A DNA stretch of 64,000 bases. Origin: Flavobacterium flavigenum. Lineage in GTDB: Bacteria > Bacteroidota > Bacteroidia > Flavobacteriales > Flavobacteriaceae. The notes beneath the pieces were generated by a model that saw only the letters and a list, made by a program, of their open reading frames with translations, was not told where the DNA came from and made no database searches. The translations under genes and the position numbers were made by a program. The DNA is taken from assembly GCF_027111255.2 (NCBI RefSeq), contig NZ_CP114285.2:4402001-4466000 (forward strand), in the 5' to 3' direction. Shown in pieces: positions 8,566-16,989 of this stretch. Numbering within the stretch: the first letter of the stretch is position 1; every line of letters starts with the position of its first letter.

Positions 8566-10557
8566 CTAAGAAAGTTGTTCCTGTAACTTTTTAATATCGT
8601 CACGTAGTTTTGCAGCCTGTAAAAAATCCAGATCTTTTGCCGCTTTTTCCATGGACTTGCGCTTTTCACGAATCATTTTCTCTAATTCAGGTTTTGATAA
8701 ATAAGCTGCTTCGGGTTCTGCTGCTGCTTGCAGGTCATGCCCAAGTTCATATTCGACTAAAGGGTTTTTAGTAAAGGCTGAATCTATTTTTTTGTTTAAG
8801 GCTTGTGGTGTTAAGCCGTTTTCTGTATTGAAATTAATTTGTTTGGTTCTGCGGTAATTGGTTTCATCAATCGTTTTTTGCATACTGGCTGTAATTTTAT
8901 CAGCATACATAATCGCTTTTCCATTTATATTTCTGGCAGCACGACCAATCGTCTGGGTTAAAGATCTGTGGTTTCTTAAAAAACCTTCTTTATCGGCATC
9001 CAAAATAGCTACTAACGAAACTTCTGGTAAGTCCAGTCCTTCACGAAGCAGGTTTACTCCAATCAATACATCAAAAATTCCTTTTCGTAGATCCTGCATT
9101 ATCTCAATTCGTTCAAGGGTATCTACTTCGGAGTGAATATAGCGGCAGCGTACATTTACTTTAGTCAGGTATTTGGCTAATTCTTCGGCCATTCTTTTAG
9201 TTAAGGTAGTTACGAGAACCCTTTCGTCCAATTCGCAACGCACCTGAATTTCTTCAATTAAATCATCAATCTGATTCAGACTTGGGCGCACTTCAATGAT
9301 CGGATCCAGTAATCCGGTAGGCCGGATAATCTGTTCTACATAAATACCGTCAGATTTTTGCAATTCGTAATCGGCAGGAGTTGCAGAAACATACACCACC
9401 TGATTTTGCAAGGCTTCGAATTCTTCAAATTTCAAAGGTCGGTTGTCCATTGCAGCAGGTAGGCGGAAACCATATTCCACAAGATTTTCTTTTCGGCTCC
9501 TATCGCCTCCGTACATAGCGTGAACCTGTGAGACGGTTACGTGACTTTCGTCTATTACCATCAAATAATCACTCGGAAAATAATCCAGCAGACAGAAAGG
9601 CCTTGTGCCGGCTTCTCTTCCGTCAAGATAGCGAGAATAATTCTCTATTCCGGAGCAATAACCTAATTCGCGAATCATTTCGAGATCGAAATTGGTTCTT
9701 TCTTCCAGGCGTTTCGCTTCCAGATGTTTGCCTATCTCTTTAAAATAATCAACTTGTTTTACCAAATCCTGCTGTATCTGCCAGATTGCTCCCTGAAGAA
9801 CGTCCGGGGAAGTCACAAACATATTGGCCGGATAAATAGTCAGTCTTTTAAATTTTTCAATAACCTGTGATGTTTTTACATCAAATGATTCAATTTCTTC
9901 AATTTCATCTCCAAAAAAGTGAATTCGATACGCATCATCAGCATAACTTGGATATACTTCTACAATATCTCCCTTAATCCGGAAAGTCCCGGGATTAAAA
10001 TCGGCTTCTGTTCGCGCATATAAACTTTGTACAAGACTGTGTAGTAATTTAGTTCTCGAAATAACCTGATCTCTTGAAACTTCAATTACATTTTTCTTAA
10101 ATTCTACAGGGTTTCCAATACCATAAAGACAGGAAACAGAAGCAACTACTAAAATATCCCTGCGTCCGGAAAGCAGTGAAGAAGTTGTGCTTAAACGCAT
10201 TTTTTCCAGTTCTTCATTGATAGATAAATCTTTTTCAATAAATACTCCGGTTACGGGCATAAAGGCTTCAGGCTGGTAATAGTCGTAATAAGATACAAAA
10301 TATTCTACAGCATTATTCGGGAAAAACTGTTTGAATTCGGAGTATAGCTGTGCTGCCAAAGTCTTGTTATGTGCTAAAACTAAGGTAGGTTTCTGCACTT
10401 CCTGAATGACATTGGCCATTGTAAATGTTTTACCTGAACCTGTTACACCTAATAAAGTTTGATATTTTTCACCATCAACAATACCTTGTGAAAGTTTTTG
10501 GATTGCCTGAGGCTGATCTCCTTTTGGACTATATTCTGAGGATACCTGAAAATTCAT
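8566..10557 (-). CDS. uvrB: Excinuclease ABC subunit B
   Basis: This 663-residue protein is a complete UvrB helicase-like subunit of nucleotide excision repair. The Walker A GVTGSGKT is at residues 37-44 and the damage-probing beta-hairpin region contains YYDYYQPEAF. The helicase motifs include DESH and QTIGRAARN. The C-terminal UVR motif, which contacts UvrC, lies in the last 40 residues (KDLDFLQAAKLRDDI). It verifies DNA lesions delivered by UvrA and loads UvrC. The gene stands alone between tilS and a hydrolase on the same strand. Upstream, TATCTTTA near 10590 is one base off the flavobacterial -7 consensus. No anomalies are seen. Confidence 0.97.
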   Translation of the reverse strand: MNFQVSSEYSPKGDQPQAIQKLSQGIVDGEKYQTLLGVTGSGKTFTMANVIQEVQKPTLVLAHNKTLAAQLYSEFKQFFPNNAVEYFVSYYDYYQPEAFMPVTGVFIEKDLSINEELEKMRLSTTSSLLSGRRDILVVASVSCLYGIGNPVEFKKNVIEVSRDQVISRTKLLHSLVQSLYARTEADFNPGTFRIKGDIVEVYPSYADDAYRIHFFGDEIEEIESFDVKTSQVIEKFKRLTIYPANMFVTSPDVLQGAIWQIQQDLVKQVDYFKEIGKHLEAKRLEERTNFDLEMIRELGYCSGIENYSRYLDGREAGTRPFCLLDYFPSDYLMVIDESHVTVSQVHAMYGGDRSRKENLVEYGFRLPAAMDNRPLKFEEFEALQNQVVYVSATPADYELQKSDGIYVEQIIRPTGLLDPIIEVRPSLNQIDDLIEEIQVRCELDERVLVTTLTKRMAEELAKYLTKVNVRCRYIHSEVDTLERIEIMQDLRKGIFDVLIGVNLLREGLDLPEVSLVAILDADKEGFLRNHRSLTQTIGRAARNINGKAIMYADKITASMQKTIDETNYRRTKQINFNTENGLTPQALNKKIDSAFTKNPLVEYELGHDLQAAAEPEAAYLSKPELEKMIREKRKSMEKAAKDLDFLQAAKLRDDIKKLQEQLS

Positions 10558-10624
10558 TTCGAATTATGAAAAAATTAGTTTTGTAAAGATACAAGTTTGA
10601 ACGCTATTAAATGTTAAGTTGTTC

Positions 10625-11563
10625 TTATTCTAAAAAGTCAATCATGGCATCATTCACAATTTTACTCTGATCAATGCTCAAAAAATGTCCTGCATCTTTG
10701 ATTATTCTGGTTTTGCTGTTCGGCAGAAATTCCTTTGCTTTTTCCAGACTTTCTGCTGAATTGATTACATCTTTGTCACCAATCAGTACCAAAACCGGAT
10801 TGTTAATGGATTTTAGTTCATCATTAGAAAAAGGAGTCATCTTTAGCATGCTTGAATTTGATTTGGCGTATTTATTGGCTAAATAAAATTGTCTTTTGTA
10901 AGCAGGACCAATTTTTTCTGGATGAGTTGAAAAAGTCTCTAGTGTTTTTCCGAATTTTTTTTCGCTTGGAAAAAGTTTTAGCATTAATGCTGAGGATGTT
11001 TTACCCATTTTATCAATGAATTTAAAAGTTTGAGCCGGACTTAACAAAACTATTTTATCAATAGTATTTTCTTTTTGAACAGCCAGTAATGTTGCAATCC
11101 AGCCACCACGAGAAGCTCCTGCAATATCAAATTTCTTTAACTTATAATGTGCAAAAATTTCATTATACCACACAACGATTTGTTCTTTAGCGAGAGGATT
11201 GGCATTCAGATTCGATTTTCCGGGTTCCATCAGAAAATCGATGGCATATATTCGATGGTTTTTTGCCAAAGCTTTAATGTTTGGATACCACATTGTTGAA
11301 CTGGCGTCCATTCCGTGTAACAATACCAAATCTTTTCCGTTTTTGGGACCTGCAATTATCACATGTGCATTTCCAAATCTGGTTTTAATATTTTCTTCGG
11401 TATAGGGAATATTCCAAAGTTTTAAAGCTTTGTCGTAGGAGTTTAGATAGCTTTGTTTTTCTTTTTTGGTGTGGAAGACATAGTCTTCAAATTTTGCTTT
11501 TTTAGATGAAGCACAGCTAAAAAGCATAACCAAAATCATAAATTTAAGTAGTACTCTTGTCAT
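10625..11563 (-). CDS. Alpha/beta hydrolase lipoprotein
   Basis: The N-terminus is a lipoprotein signal with lipobox FSCASS, so the 312-residue protein is probably anchored in an envelope membrane. The fold is alpha/beta hydrolase: oxyanion motif LLHGMDASSTMW, nucleophile Ser in GASRGG, acid Asp in LIGDKD and the catalytic His in DAGHFLSID. All triad residues are present. The substrate cannot be told; esterase or lipase-like activity is a general family expectation. It is transcribed alone, 67 bp before the uvrB start and with no clear operon partner. Confidence 0.85.
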   Translation of the reverse strand: MTRVLLKFMILVMLFSCASSKKAKFEDYVFHTKKEKQSYLNSYDKALKLWNIPYTEENIKTRFGNAHVIIAGPKNGKDLVLLHGMDASSTMWYPNIKALAKNHRIYAIDFLMEPGKSNLNANPLAKEQIVVWYNEIFAHYKLKKFDIAGASRGGWIATLLAVQKENTIDKIVLLSPAQTFKFIDKMGKTSSALMLKLFPSEKKFGKTLETFSTHPEKIGPAYKRQFYLANKYAKSNSSMLKMTPFSNDELKSINNPVLVLIGDKDVINSAESLEKAKEFLPNSKTRIIKDAGHFLSIDQSKIVNDAMIDFLE

Positions 11564-11648
11564 AAGATCTTGTATTTAATATAAAAGTACAATAATCAAT
11601 ATGGAATGTATTCCAGAATTTTGTTTCAAAATATCATAATTATAAGCT

Positions 11649-11879
11649 TTACGATTTTTTGACTGTAAGGTGATAAATCTGTACAAAAGCTAAGATCGCG
11701 TTTGGAATAATTACTGGTAAAAGCCATTGATTAAAATCTCTGAAATCTTTTAAAAAGATGCCGTAAATCACAAAGCATATACAGCCAAAAAGATTAATCA
11801 ACCGGATAGTTCTGAGATTTTTAAGCAAAAAACCTCCGACTATAAAAACTGATGCAAGATAACCTATATATTCAGCCAT
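11649..11879 (-). CDS. Small three-helix membrane protein (YgjV/SemiSWEET-like)
   Basis: The 76-residue protein has three hydrophobic helices. The start MAEYIGYLASVFIVGGFLLK and the pattern NLFGCICFVIYGIFL followed by a third helix ending in IYHL resemble half-size transporter-like proteins of the YgjV or SemiSWEET type. The Pro-Gln pair of true SemiSWEETs is absent (LLKN at that place), so sugar transport is doubtful. Proteins of this size are common in Flavobacteria. It probably forms oligomers in the inner membrane. The function is unknown. Confidence 0.6.
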   Translation of the reverse strand: MAEYIGYLASVFIVGGFLLKNLRTIRLINLFGCICFVIYGIFLKDFRDFNQWLLPVIIPNAILAFVQIYHLTVKKS

Positions 11880-11970
11880 AGATTTGATACTAAATAGTTT
11901 AGGTTAAATTTAGCAAAAGCAAATTGTAAAATCAAGGATTGGATTTGAAAATCAGCTATTTAAGTTGTGA

Positions 11971-12273
11971 TTATAGTTTTTTTGGATTTCGGCTTGTGTG
12001 TCGAATTCTCAAAATATAAACTTCAGTAAGAGTTATTCGGTAAGAGATTCGATAGCTGTATATTTGAAAAGCACGATAATTTAGATCAGTAGGAATTTTC
12101 ATTTCGTCTAATTCATAAATTTCCCAATTTGTACTTAAGATTGTAACTGAATTATAAATTGTATCAATTACTTTGTTTGGAATATTTTTACTTCTGGTTT
12201 CTTCAAATAAATGGAAATATATTTTTTCAAGCTGATTTTGAGCAGCTTTTGACCAAATTATTTTTTTTTCCAT
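11971..12273 (-). CDS. RelE/ParE-family toxin
   Basis: The 100-residue protein has the RelE/ParE fold pattern: an opening strand and helices (IIWSKAAQNQLEKIY), a middle strand with YRAFQIYSYRISYRIT and the end VYILRIRHTSRNP. Family members inhibit translation by cutting ribosome-bound mRNA or poison DNA gyrase; which applies cannot be read here. The gene overlaps the upstream antitoxin frame by 16 bp, the usual arrangement for a coupled toxin-antitoxin pair. Confidence 0.8.
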   Translation of the reverse strand: MEKKIIWSKAAQNQLEKIYFHLFEETRSKNIPNKVIDTIYNSVTILSTNWEIYELDEMKIPTDLNYRAFQIYSYRISYRITLTEVYILRIRHTSRNPKKL

Positions 12274-12488
12274 TGTTCTATTTTATCCTTAATATCATCA
12301 TGAGAATAGAAATTACCGCTATCAATATCATCTTCAGCAACTTTTAAGTCATTATTATATTCTTCCGAATAATCTTTAGGTGAATTTTTTCGGCTGTCCA
12401 AAATAGTTTTTAATGCTGATAGAAATGCATTATCATCAATTTTATTGATTTCAGAAATCAGGATATTTTTAAGCTCAAGTGTATTCAT
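12258..12488 (-). CDS. Antitoxin of a RelE/ParE-type pair
   Basis: A 76-residue acidic protein with a helical N-terminus (ELKNILISEINKIDDNAFLSAL) and a charged, probably flexible C-terminus ending in EQWKKK. Such short two-part proteins upstream of RelE-like toxins are common in Bacteroidota and neutralise the toxin by wrapping around it. No DNA-binding motif is obvious, so autoregulation is uncertain. The assignment depends mainly on the 16-bp overlap with the toxin gene. Confidence 0.7.
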   Translation of the reverse strand: MNTLELKNILISEINKIDDNAFLSALKTILDSRKNSPKDYSEEYNNDLKVAEDDIDSGNFYSHDDIKDKIEQWKKK

Positions 12489-12545
12489 AATGTTATAATT
12501 TACCCGAAGTTACAAAACAAAAATTGAAAATATTATTTATGATTA

Positions 12546-13496
12546 TTAAATCTTCCATGTCTTTTGTTGGGATTCATTTAGAAAACTCCAGGCCACAATC
12601 CGGCTGTTTTTTTGTCCCTGAGCCATATCAATAGTTCTGATTTCTAAAGCATTTACTTTTTTTAAGGTTTTGTAAATGGCTGAAAGATTTTCTTTTTTAG
12701 AAACCAGGCTTGTAAACCATAAACATTGCGAACTATATTTTAAGCTTTCGTAAATCATTTGAGTTATAAAACTAATTTCTCCTCCGTTACACCATAACTC
12801 AGCATGCTGACCTCCAAAGTTTAGAACAGGTTTAGCATTTTTTTTATCTTTCGGATTTAGATTTGATATTTTCCTTAGAGTACTTTTATTCGCTTCTTCT
12901 GCAGAAGCATGAAAAGGCGGATTACACATCGTAAAAGTAAAACGGTCTTCCGGTGTGATAATGTTTTTAAAAATAAAACGGGATTCTGTTTGCTGTTGTA
13001 AACTGATTGCCTCAATCAATTTCGGATTCGCTTCTATAATTTTACTGCAGTTTTCGATTGCTTTTTTATCAATATCGGTCGCAACAAAACTCCAGTCGTA
13101 AATTGCATTTCCTAAAATGGGATAAATACAATTGGCTCCAGTTCCAATATCCAGTCCTAAAACTGAAGATCCTACAGGAATATTTCCGTTATTGGATTCA
13201 CTAAGTAAATCGGCTAAATAATGAACATAATCAGTTCTTCCGGGAATGGGTGGGCAAAGATAATTTTTAGGAATATCCCAATTTTGAATCTCATAATAGG
13301 TTTGCAGCAAAGCTCTATTAAGCGTTTTTACCGCAATTGGGTTGCTGAAATCAATTGTTTCAATTGCATATTTGTTGATAGAGACAAAAGGTTTTAGTTC
13401 AGGACAATTTGAAATAAGAAGCTCAAAATCATATCGTGAACGATGTAGATTTCGAAAATGTAAATTATTTTTCTCAGAATTGTCTGCTGCTTTCAT
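12546..13496 (-). CDS. rlmF: 23S rRNA (adenine(1618)-N(6))-methyltransferase
   Basis: The 316-residue protein is a Rossmann-type methyltransferase with the RlmF signatures: N-terminal NLHRSRYDFELLI, AdoMet-binding VLGLDIGTGANCIYPIL, and the catalytic NPPFHAS used by N6-adenine methyltransferases. It methylates A1618 of 23S rRNA in the large subunit. Length is normal. A TATCTTTG box on the minus strand at 13513-13520 lies 17 bp before the ATG and is the likely promoter element. It is a single gene. Confidence 0.92.
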   Translation of the reverse strand: MKAADNSEKNNLHFRNLHRSRYDFELLISNCPELKPFVSINKYAIETIDFSNPIAVKTLNRALLQTYYEIQNWDIPKNYLCPPIPGRTDYVHYLADLLSESNNGNIPVGSSVLGLDIGTGANCIYPILGNAIYDWSFVATDIDKKAIENCSKIIEANPKLIEAISLQQQTESRFIFKNIITPEDRFTFTMCNPPFHASAEEANKSTLRKISNLNPKDKKNAKPVLNFGGQHAELWCNGGEISFITQMIYESLKYSSQCLWFTSLVSKKENLSAIYKTLKKVNALEIRTIDMAQGQKNSRIVAWSFLNESQQKTWKI

Positions 13497-13512
13497 TTTG
13501 CAATTTTGAGTG

Positions 13513-13520
13513 CAAAGATA
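13513..13520 (-). promoter_or_regulatory. Putative -7 box (TATCTTTG) for rlmF
   Basis: Exact TAnnTTTG match on the minus strand 17 bp before the rlmF ATG. This implies a leader of about 10 nucleotides. Confidence 0.5.
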
Positions 13521-13675
13521 GTCATTCCTTTTTTAAAGAATGTTTGATGGAATCATTAGATATATTGTGACTGAAGTTTTAATATTGTGCAATAAAGAAT
13601 ACAAAAAAGTAGAATAACTAGCTATTAAACAAGAAAAATTTTATAAATAATTACGGTTTTCAGAGTTTGATTATT

Positions 13676-13683
13676 TACTTTTG
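13676..13683 (+). promoter_or_regulatory. Putative -7 box (TACTTTTG) for the archaemetzincin gene
   Basis: Exact TAnnTTTG match about 20 bp before the ATG at 13704, in a fitting position for a short leader. Confidence 0.45.
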
Positions 13684-13703
13684 GTTTACCAATCCAAATC
13701 TAA

Positions 13704-14573
13704 ATGAAAAAAACAGCACTTTTTATAATCATAATTTTCTGTACTACATGTATTAAACAGGATGGCAATGAATATTTCGACCAAATCAAAAAAAATGATG
13801 TTGAATTAACAAAACCGGTTGAAGGCGATTGGCTTTATTCTCATAAAGAAAAAGGCCAGACTTTTGAGCAATTCATGAATTCAAAACATATTGTTCCAAC
13901 CAGTGAATCCAATATTATTTATATAAGGCCTATTGGGAATTTTAATTCTTTGCAAAATAAACAAATAGAACTGTTAAGGGAATATCTGGAAATTTATTTT
14001 CAGTTAAAAACAAAAATTTTGGAAACAGTTTCTAATGATGTTATTCCTGAATCTGCGCAGAGAATTGGATACGAAAATAACCAGCAGTTTTTGGCAGGAT
14101 ACATTTTGGATAATGTTTTGAAAAAAGACAAGCCTTTAAAAAGGATTGCGCTTATGGGATTGACGGAAGTTGATTTGTATCCTAAACCGGAATGGAATTT
14201 CGTTTTTGGACTGGCCTCTTATCGTGATAAAGTAGGGGTAAGCTCTATTTACAGATTGCAGGACGGAAAACTGACCCAGGAAAATTTTAATTTGTGTTTG
14301 TCCAGACTTCTTAAAATAAGTTCTCATGAAATTGGTCATATGTTTGGTCTGCATCATTGCATTTTTGCAGATTGTGTAATGAATGGAACCAATAGCATGA
14401 GCGAAACAGACAAAAATTCTGCAAGATTATGTTCTGTTTGCCAGAGAAAATTGAATTCAGGTATAAAATACGACAACAAAAAAAGATTGTTGCAATTAGA
14501 GGGGTATTTTAAGAAGAATAATTTGACAGAAGAAATAGAATTGATTCAGAAAGATGTTGCTGCTATTCAATAA
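13704..14573 (+). CDS. Archaemetzincin-type zinc metalloprotease, lipoprotein
   Basis: The 289-residue protein starts with a lipoprotein-like signal (hydrophobic stretch ending CTTC). The zinc site is HEIGHMFGLHH at residues 208-218, followed by C219, C224-V-M226 and CSVC (243-246). This HExxH with downstream four-cysteine pattern and the Met-turn define archaemetzincins, a metzincin family found in archaea, some bacteria and vertebrates (AMZ1/2). It should be an envelope-located zinc peptidase with an extra structural zinc. All ligands are present. Its C-terminal extension (residues 247-289) is helical and charged. The FMN reductase gene follows after 21 bp and may be co-transcribed. Confidence 0.88.
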   Translation: MKKTALFIIIIFCTTCIKQDGNEYFDQIKKNDVELTKPVEGDWLYSHKEKGQTFEQFMNSKHIVPTSESNIIYIRPIGNFNSLQNKQIELLREYLEIYFQLKTKILETVSNDVIPESAQRIGYENNQQFLAGYILDNVLKKDKPLKRIALMGLTEVDLYPKPEWNFVFGLASYRDKVGVSSIYRLQDGKLTQENFNLCLSRLLKISSHEIGHMFGLHHCIFADCVMNGTNSMSETDKNSARLCSVCQRKLNSGIKYDNKKRLLQLEGYFKKNNLTEEIELIQKDVAAIQ

Positions 14574-14594
14574 AATTAAATGTAAATTTGAAAA

Positions 14595-15128
14595 ATGAAA
14601 ATCTTTGCAATAACAGGGAGTACGAGGTATAATTCAAACAATTTTAAAATTCTGAAGTTTATTTCTGAAAAAATTAATCCACGTTTTGAAGTTGAAATTT
14701 TTGAAGGTCTAGATGAAATACCTCATTTTAATCCGGATATAGATACACATAATCCACCTGAAAATGTTGTTTCATTCAGAGATAAAATCATATCTGCCGA
14801 CGGAATTATAATATGTACCCCCGAATATATTTTCAGTTTGCCAGGAAGTTTAAAAAACGCCTTTGAATGGTGTGTTTCGACGACAATTTTTTTAAATAAA
14901 CCTGTTGGACTAATTACAGCTTCTGTTTCAGGCAAAATGGGGCATGAAGAGCTTTTATTAATCATGAAAACCCTTGATGCTAAATTTGAAAAACACAATC
15001 AGCTTTTAATATCTGGCATAAAAGGAAAAATAGATGCACAAGGAAAAATTACAAATAAAGAAACTTTAATTGCTCTTCAAAACTTTATTCAAAATTTTGA
15101 GAGCCAGTTTTCAAATGAACTCATTTAA
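14595..15128 (+). CDS. NAD(P)H-dependent FMN reductase family protein
   Basis: This 177-residue flavodoxin-fold protein has the FMN phosphate-binding loop at the N-terminus (ITGSTRYNSNNFKIL), the TPEYIFSLPGSLKNAFEW segment that packs on the flavin, and length typical of the NADPH-dependent FMN reductase family. It would reduce flavins or quinone-like substrates in the cytoplasm. The stop codon overlaps the stop of the converging lipoprotein gene by four bases, so the two transcripts have antisense 3' ends. Confidence 0.85.
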   Translation: MKIFAITGSTRYNSNNFKILKFISEKINPRFEVEIFEGLDEIPHFNPDIDTHNPPENVVSFRDKIISADGIIICTPEYIFSLPGSLKNAFEWCVSTTIFLNKPVGLITASVSGKMGHEELLLIMKTLDAKFEKHNQLLISGIKGKIDAQGKITNKETLIALQNFIQNFESQFSNELI

Positions 15129-16147
15129 TTTATTTTTTCAAAGTAAAGATAGTTCCCATTGCTTTCATCCCGAAAGCGTATTACAGAATTATTAAATTCA
15201 AATAATACCCAGCTATAATCCAATTTATGAAGCATTAAGAAACTGTAATTGAAGTAGATTTTGAAAGCTTTGGCGCCGTTTACTACATTATAATCCCATT
15301 GTCCTGTAGTAGAAATTCCATCTTTTGTAGCGACCACAGTTTTGTCGTTTTTAAAAGCAAATTCATATCCAGTATAGGAAGAAGTTTTGTCTGAATCCTT
15401 AAAAAAATAAGCAATCTTCCAGGGACCTTTAGTTATTGTTTCTGCAAAATCAAGCGATACAATGTTATTTTCTGAGCAATTGTCAATTGCATATTTAATG
15501 GCATTTTCAAATTCCAAATTATTTGTAATCGATTTTGTCTGATTATTATAATCTTTTATTGAAACAGGATAACGCAATGAAATATACTGACTGGCGTTCA
15601 AATTCTTTATAAAATCAAAAAAAGCCTGATCGCTTGTAATCGTAACAGAACTGGCTTGCTGGTTGTAACTGTTATAAATATTAATAGATATTGGATATTG
15701 AATATTTAGTCCATTTATTTTAGACAAAAGATCAGGATAAAGATTCCAATAATCAATTAATGTATCAAAATCGGATTGATTTGGAATTAGTTTTTCGATA
15801 TAATTATAGTACACCATACTTACCGGAAAACTGATTCTCACAATATCTTCATCAGTAGTATATGCGTTGATATTATCTATTACTTTTTGATAATCAGCCG
15901 TTGTATTTATGGCAATAGTCTCATTATTAACTGTAACAGTATAGGGTAATTTTATAGTACAATAACTTGAACCGTCGATTATATTATCCTGAACTGTTTT
16001 TACCATTGCTACCCTTTGCAGATAAGATGTAAGCGGAGAAGCGTTAGTAACAGTCTGGTCGTTATAATTTTGTTCGTCTATTTCATTTTGACAAGAGAAA
16101 AAGAATAAACAGGCAAATACTAATAAATATTTATGAAAGCGTAACAT
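15125..16147 (-). CDS. Lipoprotein with four internal repeats, unknown function
   Basis: The signal MLRFHKYLLVFACLFFFSC has a lipobox with Cys19, so the 340-residue protein is lipidated. Residues 60-215 hold four related units, each a strand beginning (K/S/Q/R)(L/F/Y)P(Y/V/I)(T/S), a variable turn and a helix with a Phe or Tyr and Ile: KLPYTVTV, SFPVSMVY, QYPISINI and RYPVSIKD start them. The C-terminal third (about 225-340) looks like a lipocalin-type or beta-sandwich domain (GPWKIAYFFKD, TGQWDYNV, LYFEKIN). I do not recognise a described function; outer-membrane surface binding is possible. Its 3' end overlaps the converging FMN reductase gene by 4 bp. Confidence 0.75.
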   Translation of the reverse strand: MLRFHKYLLVFACLFFFSCQNEIDEQNYNDQTVTNASPLTSYLQRVAMVKTVQDNIIDGSSYCTIKLPYTVTVNNETIAINTTADYQKVIDNINAYTTDEDIVRISFPVSMVYYNYIEKLIPNQSDFDTLIDYWNLYPDLLSKINGLNIQYPISINIYNSYNQQASSVTITSDQAFFDFIKNLNASQYISLRYPVSIKDYNNQTKSITNNLEFENAIKYAIDNCSENNIVSLDFAETITKGPWKIAYFFKDSDKTSSYTGYEFAFKNDKTVVATKDGISTTGQWDYNVVNGAKAFKIYFNYSFLMLHKLDYSWVLFEFNNSVIRFRDESNGNYLYFEKIN

Positions 16148-16359
16148 ATTAACATTTTTACAAAGGTAATAATTTAAGAATTTGTTTTGTCTAAATCGCC
16201 TTTCAGCTATGCGAAATTGAGCTTATTTACTCCATAAGTAATCCTTTTTTTACAAGGAAAGTCTACGCCTGAAATAAAAACCAGAAGAGACTAAAAATAG
16301 TTTTTAGAAGAATGTAATTCACTCTGTCTATACCTGAATAAAAACAATTTACTTTGCTT

Positions 16360-16368
16360 TTACCCTAC
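16360..16368 (-). promoter_or_regulatory. GTAGGGTAA motif upstream of the ECF sigma gene
   Basis: The plus strand reads TTACCCTAC, the exact reverse complement of GTAGGGTAA found upstream of the downstream module at 20500-20508. A third near copy lies at 16940-16948. Shared position around one regulon suggests a common binding site. The role is inferred. Confidence 0.35.
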
Positions 16369-16384
16369 TTGAATTAAAAAGAAA

Positions 16385-16392
16385 TACTTTTG
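16385..16392 (+). promoter_or_regulatory. Putative -7 box (TACTTTTG) for the ECF sigma gene
   Basis: Exact TAnnTTTG match 30 bp before the ATG at 16423. It suggests that the sigma gene itself is read by the housekeeping sigma factor. Confidence 0.45.
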
Positions 16393-16422
16393 CAAATTCC
16401 CAATTGAAAGATTTTACTACTA

Positions 16423-16938
16423 ATGTTAAAATTAAACCAATCAAATACTTGTGACGAAATAATATTTTCGTCTTTTTTTAAGAGCCATATTAAAGCTCTT
16501 CGGAATTTTCTTTTTTACAAATATGGTAATAAAGACCAGGCTGAAGATGTGGCTCAGGAAGCGTTTTTGAAACTTTGGCAAAATTGTGCTGCTGTACCAA
16601 TTGAAAAGGCAAAATCGTATATTTATACAATTGCAAATAACAGTACTTTAAATGAAATTGCACATCAAAAAGTGGTCCTGAAATATGAAAAAAACTTCAA
16701 CGGTTTAGACAGCACTAATGAAAGCCCGGAATTTATTTTGGAAGAAAAACAATTTCAGGCAAAACTTTTAAAAGCTATTGAAAATTTAAATGAAAAACAG
16801 CGCGTGGCTTTTTTGATGCATCGAATAGATAAAAAAAAGTATAGTGAAATTGCCGAAGTTTTAGAAATAAGTGTAAAAGCAGTAGAAAAGCGCATCCACC
16901 TGGCTTTGTTAAACTTGCGCAAAGAAATTGATATATAA
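16423..16938 (+). CDS. ECF-type RNA polymerase sigma factor (FecI-like)
   Basis: This 171-residue protein has sigma region 2 (KYGNKDQAEDVAQEAFLKLW) and region 4 helix-turn-helix (YSEIAEVLEISVKAVEKRIHLALLNLR), with no region 1 or 3, as in ECF factors. It would direct RNA polymerase to a small regulon when released from control by the FecR-like protein encoded 51 bp downstream. The trio with FecR and an STN-type receptor is the standard cell-surface signalling arrangement. Its likely targets are the exported genes from 20557 onward. A GTAGGGCAA motif follows the stop codon by one base. Confidence 0.92.
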   Translation: MLKLNQSNTCDEIIFSSFFKSHIKALRNFLFYKYGNKDQAEDVAQEAFLKLWQNCAAVPIEKAKSYIYTIANNSTLNEIAHQKVVLKYEKNFNGLDSTNESPEFILEEKQFQAKLLKAIENLNEKQRVAFLMHRIDKKKYSEIAEVLEISVKAVEKRIHLALLNLRKEIDI

Positions 16939-16939
16939 A

Positions 16940-16948
16940 GTAGGGCAA
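16940..16948 (+). promoter_or_regulatory. GTAGGGCAA motif between sigma and fecR genes
   Basis: One base different from GTAGGGTAA at 20500-20508. It begins 2 bp after the sigma stop codon and about 40 bp before the fecR ATG, so it could be part of a sigma-dependent promoter for fecR and the receptor. Confidence 0.35.
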
Positions 16949-16989
16949 ATACAGTTCTAATTGTTTTAATGATATAATTTCCAAATACA

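Noticed and set aside
11649..11879. Small membrane protein as a true SemiSWEET sugar transporter
   Set aside because: The Pro-Gln motif is missing, so only general similarity is claimed.
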